The notes beneath the pieces are model-generated. The model worked only from the letters and a program-made list of their open reading frames with translations, searched no databases and was not told the DNA's origin. DNA of 64,000 nt from Allolobophora icterica (lineage: Eukaryota; Annelida; Clitellata; Crassiclitellata; Lumbricidae): contig OY744606.1 of assembly GCA_963556255.1 (NCBI GenBank), positions 69,143,935 through 69,207,934 of the forward strand. Direction: 5' to 3'. Positions 62,041 through 64,000 of the stretch are shown here, one piece after another (the stretch's first letter is position 1; every line of letters begins with the position of its first letter). The translations under genes were made by a program, and so were the position numbers.

Positions 62041-63900
62041 TTTAAATTTATATTTCTGGATCAAAATAGTTCAGCATCGAAATACTTTTGTATTTGAAAT
62101 TGGAAGGCGCAGTTTGTATAAGCATACGATGCCCGAATAAATTTTTTGAACTAATGCTAAGCAGCATGCAGAGGACATGTGATAAGTATGACAGAGGTTC
62201 GGCTTATCAACACATGTAATCTAATTATGACGGTTATTGGAAATTTATATACCGCCGCTTCTTAAGAAAGTAAGCAGAGACGATCAAAGCACTAGTCATT
62301 GGATATTAAATGTAGGAATAGTAAGTTTCTTCAGGTAACAAGCATAGCATAGTAATACATGAATGTCTTGGGACAGACGACTTTTCCCTTCATGTCACAA
62401 ATTGAGAAAAAATTTACCCAGAGCGTTTTTTCACCCATAGCCACTCTGACACAGCGCACACTCATGAACAGGCCCGGGTTAACCATTGGAGCACTGGAGC
62501 ACGTGCTCCGGGGCCCCCGACGACCAAGGGGCCCCCAAATATGAGTAGTTTTTTCTGCGTCTCAAAATGCAAATTGAATTCACTTTTGGTGAAAAAAAAT
62601 GGAATTAATTTTGATTAAAACGTGGCGACAAGTCACATTACTTTGCACTCAGCCTATTGTATAATAGTATATGTCAAGATTCTAGATATTTTAATAATCC
62701 CTGTGATTACGTTATCATCTTGTCGACATGTTGTGCCGACTTGTGCGTAACTGATCACTATACGGTAACTTTGCTGAATTTTAGTCCTTATAACTTATAT
62801 TGAATAATCATTCAATAATGTAGCCTATAGTAGGCTTACTCGCAAGTATGCCAATGTGCTACAAAGCGCGAACAAGTGAAGCGACATCTCGAGGTGCTAA
62901 CTAACACCCCAAAACTGATAACGTTCTTTCAAAACAGTAGTAGGCCTACTGTGTCTGATTGTGTGCCTGTGATTGTGAGCGATCAGGTTGGTGATGGTAT
63001 AGTGGGCAGGAAATAGTCGGCAGATCGATCGCTGACGATGATGCGGAAATTAATTTGAGTTCTATGGAAAAATGAGATGTCTGCAAGTGCAATTCAGTCT
63101 ATCAACAACGACGATCATTTGAAACAATGTCTATTTTTTATGAGGCCGCAGAATCAGAAATTCTGGCGAGGTATGAATCTCAGAGTTACTAATCAGAACA
63201 GGCTGACGACAAAGCAGTCGCAGTAAATATATCAGTTTCTAAATTTGCTATTAATGGTATAATACTAATTATACTGTGAAAATACAACAAGGTACGGACC
63301 GAACAGTTTCATTCTGTAAAATACAAAGTAGGCCTACAATTCCATTTTGTAATTTCCAGATACTTTTCAACAGTATTGTTGTATTTTCAAGATATATCTG
63401 TCACCTGTGTCAGTCTGTTACATTTTATTACCGTAGAATAGGCTACTTTTGCAAATCTAAATTAGGGCCTACCTTGCATTACAGTGACAATACTATCAGT
63501 ATTAAAACCTAAAATAGCCATAAATAAATTTTAGTGTTTTGCCTTTCTTATAACTTTGCGATTTATCTGATTCATTCAATTCTGCTCGCACAGTTTGAGC
63601 CTACAGCTTGAATTAGTTAGTTGTGAGTCTTATGTGAGTTGAACTTAAGGTGCTAATATGATCGCTGTGATGCGATGACAGGGTCGCTGTAGCCTGCTGC
63701 CTGTAGGCCCTATCCATAACCCGTTTGCGTGTTTGTTGACAGTTTGATGATGAAAAAGCCAATGTGACTACTGACAAGTGTAAAATTATTTGACAATCCA
63801 TTTACTGACTTTTACACTGCGCTGTTGCTCTGTAATAATATGAATATGCGTGAGTAAAATTAATATGCTTACTATTACAGTTGAATTTGTTGTTAATTGG
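62041..63900. other. Intron or flank of gene 3, possible hAT-like terminus
   Basis: At about 62470-62540 a GC-rich CAGGCCCGGGTTAACCATTG and GCACGTGCTCCGGGGCCCCC stretch looks like one end of a DNA transposon, but no opposite end was found. At 62240-62280 a LINE-tail remnant (GGAAATTTATATACCGCCGC) is seen. Nothing else was recognised. Confidence 0.35.
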
Positions 63901-63914
63901 AGTCTAAGCAGATT

Positions 63915-64000
63915 TGAATATTACTAAATTATGGAAGGGGGAAGGGAGGGAAGGAGAGGGAAGGAGGGAAAGAGAAAAAGAATGGAGGAGGAGGGAATGG
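63915..64000. repeat. Purine-rich (GGAAGG)n low-complexity tract at the right edge
   Basis: A GGGAAGGAGGG-type simple sequence that runs off the window. Confidence 0.85.

Overview
This window is nuclear DNA from a non-vertebrate animal. The evidence is intron-containing, multi-domain secreted protease genes, abundant retrotransposon and SINE debris, and a complete Maverick/Polinton element. The protease order (astacin, EGF, CUB, Thr-rich) resembles blastula proteases of marine invertebrates such as echinoderms, but the species cannot be fixed from the sequence. All coordinates and comparisons below were read by eye; no search or alignment program was run.

Host layer. The minus strand carries a tandem array of at least three related astacin-type metalloprotease genes. 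Gene 2 runs from about 48.2 kb (N-terminal exon) down to about 4.2 kb (Thr-rich tail). Gene 3 is represented by its EGF, CUB and Thr-rich exons at 62.0-58.4 kb. Gene 1 begins at 724 and runs off the left edge. The block 2.4-10.9 kb plus 37.86-38.2 kb is a diverged, colinear duplicate of 53.1-62.0 kb, so each copy shows which insertions are missing from the other.

Nested mobile layer. The intron of gene 2 between the EGF and CUB exons holds three nested elements. The outermost is a MULE-like DNA transposon (10874-37863) with 34-bp terminal inverted repeats and a multi-exon transposase gene with zinc-binding N-terminal, DDE-type and SWIM domains. Its empty site is visible in the paralogous intron near 61.33 kb. 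A Polinton (16613-35586) with 336-bp, nearly identical terminal repeats and a 5-bp target duplication (TGGCA) has inserted inside the transposase SWIM finger codons. A 5'-truncated LINE (17202-18605) has in turn split a Polinton gene.

Polinton gene set. On the minus strand, in order of decreasing coordinate, are a Cys-rich zinc protein, protein-primed DNA polymerase B, packaging ATPase, a DUF8207-like protein, penton/minor capsid protein, a pVI-like amphipathic protein, double-jelly-roll major capsid protein, a pX-like protein, adenovirus-type protease, a phage-like tail-fibre/discoidin protein, a 181-aa beta-rich protein and a split hydrophobic protein. On the plus strand are a zinc-ribbon/phospholipase A2 protein and the retroviral-type integrase. 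Apart from the LINE-split gene, all ORFs are open. This is a full replication, integration and virion-morphogenesis kit, consistent with a young polintovirus-like element. The protease has no usable start before its conserved N-terminus, and its frame joins the upstream ORF exactly at an A-AAA-AAC slippery heptamer followed by a stem-loop.

Flanks. The rest holds decayed LINEs (CR1/Jockey-like and RTE-like), three types of tRNA-derived SINE, two hAT-type non-autonomous elements with 8-bp target duplications, a 412-bp MITE, a long-TIR foldback-like element built on a TGACAAAATGTCA motif, several minisatellites and long triplet microsatellites. No CRISPR, rRNA or genuine tRNA gene was seen.
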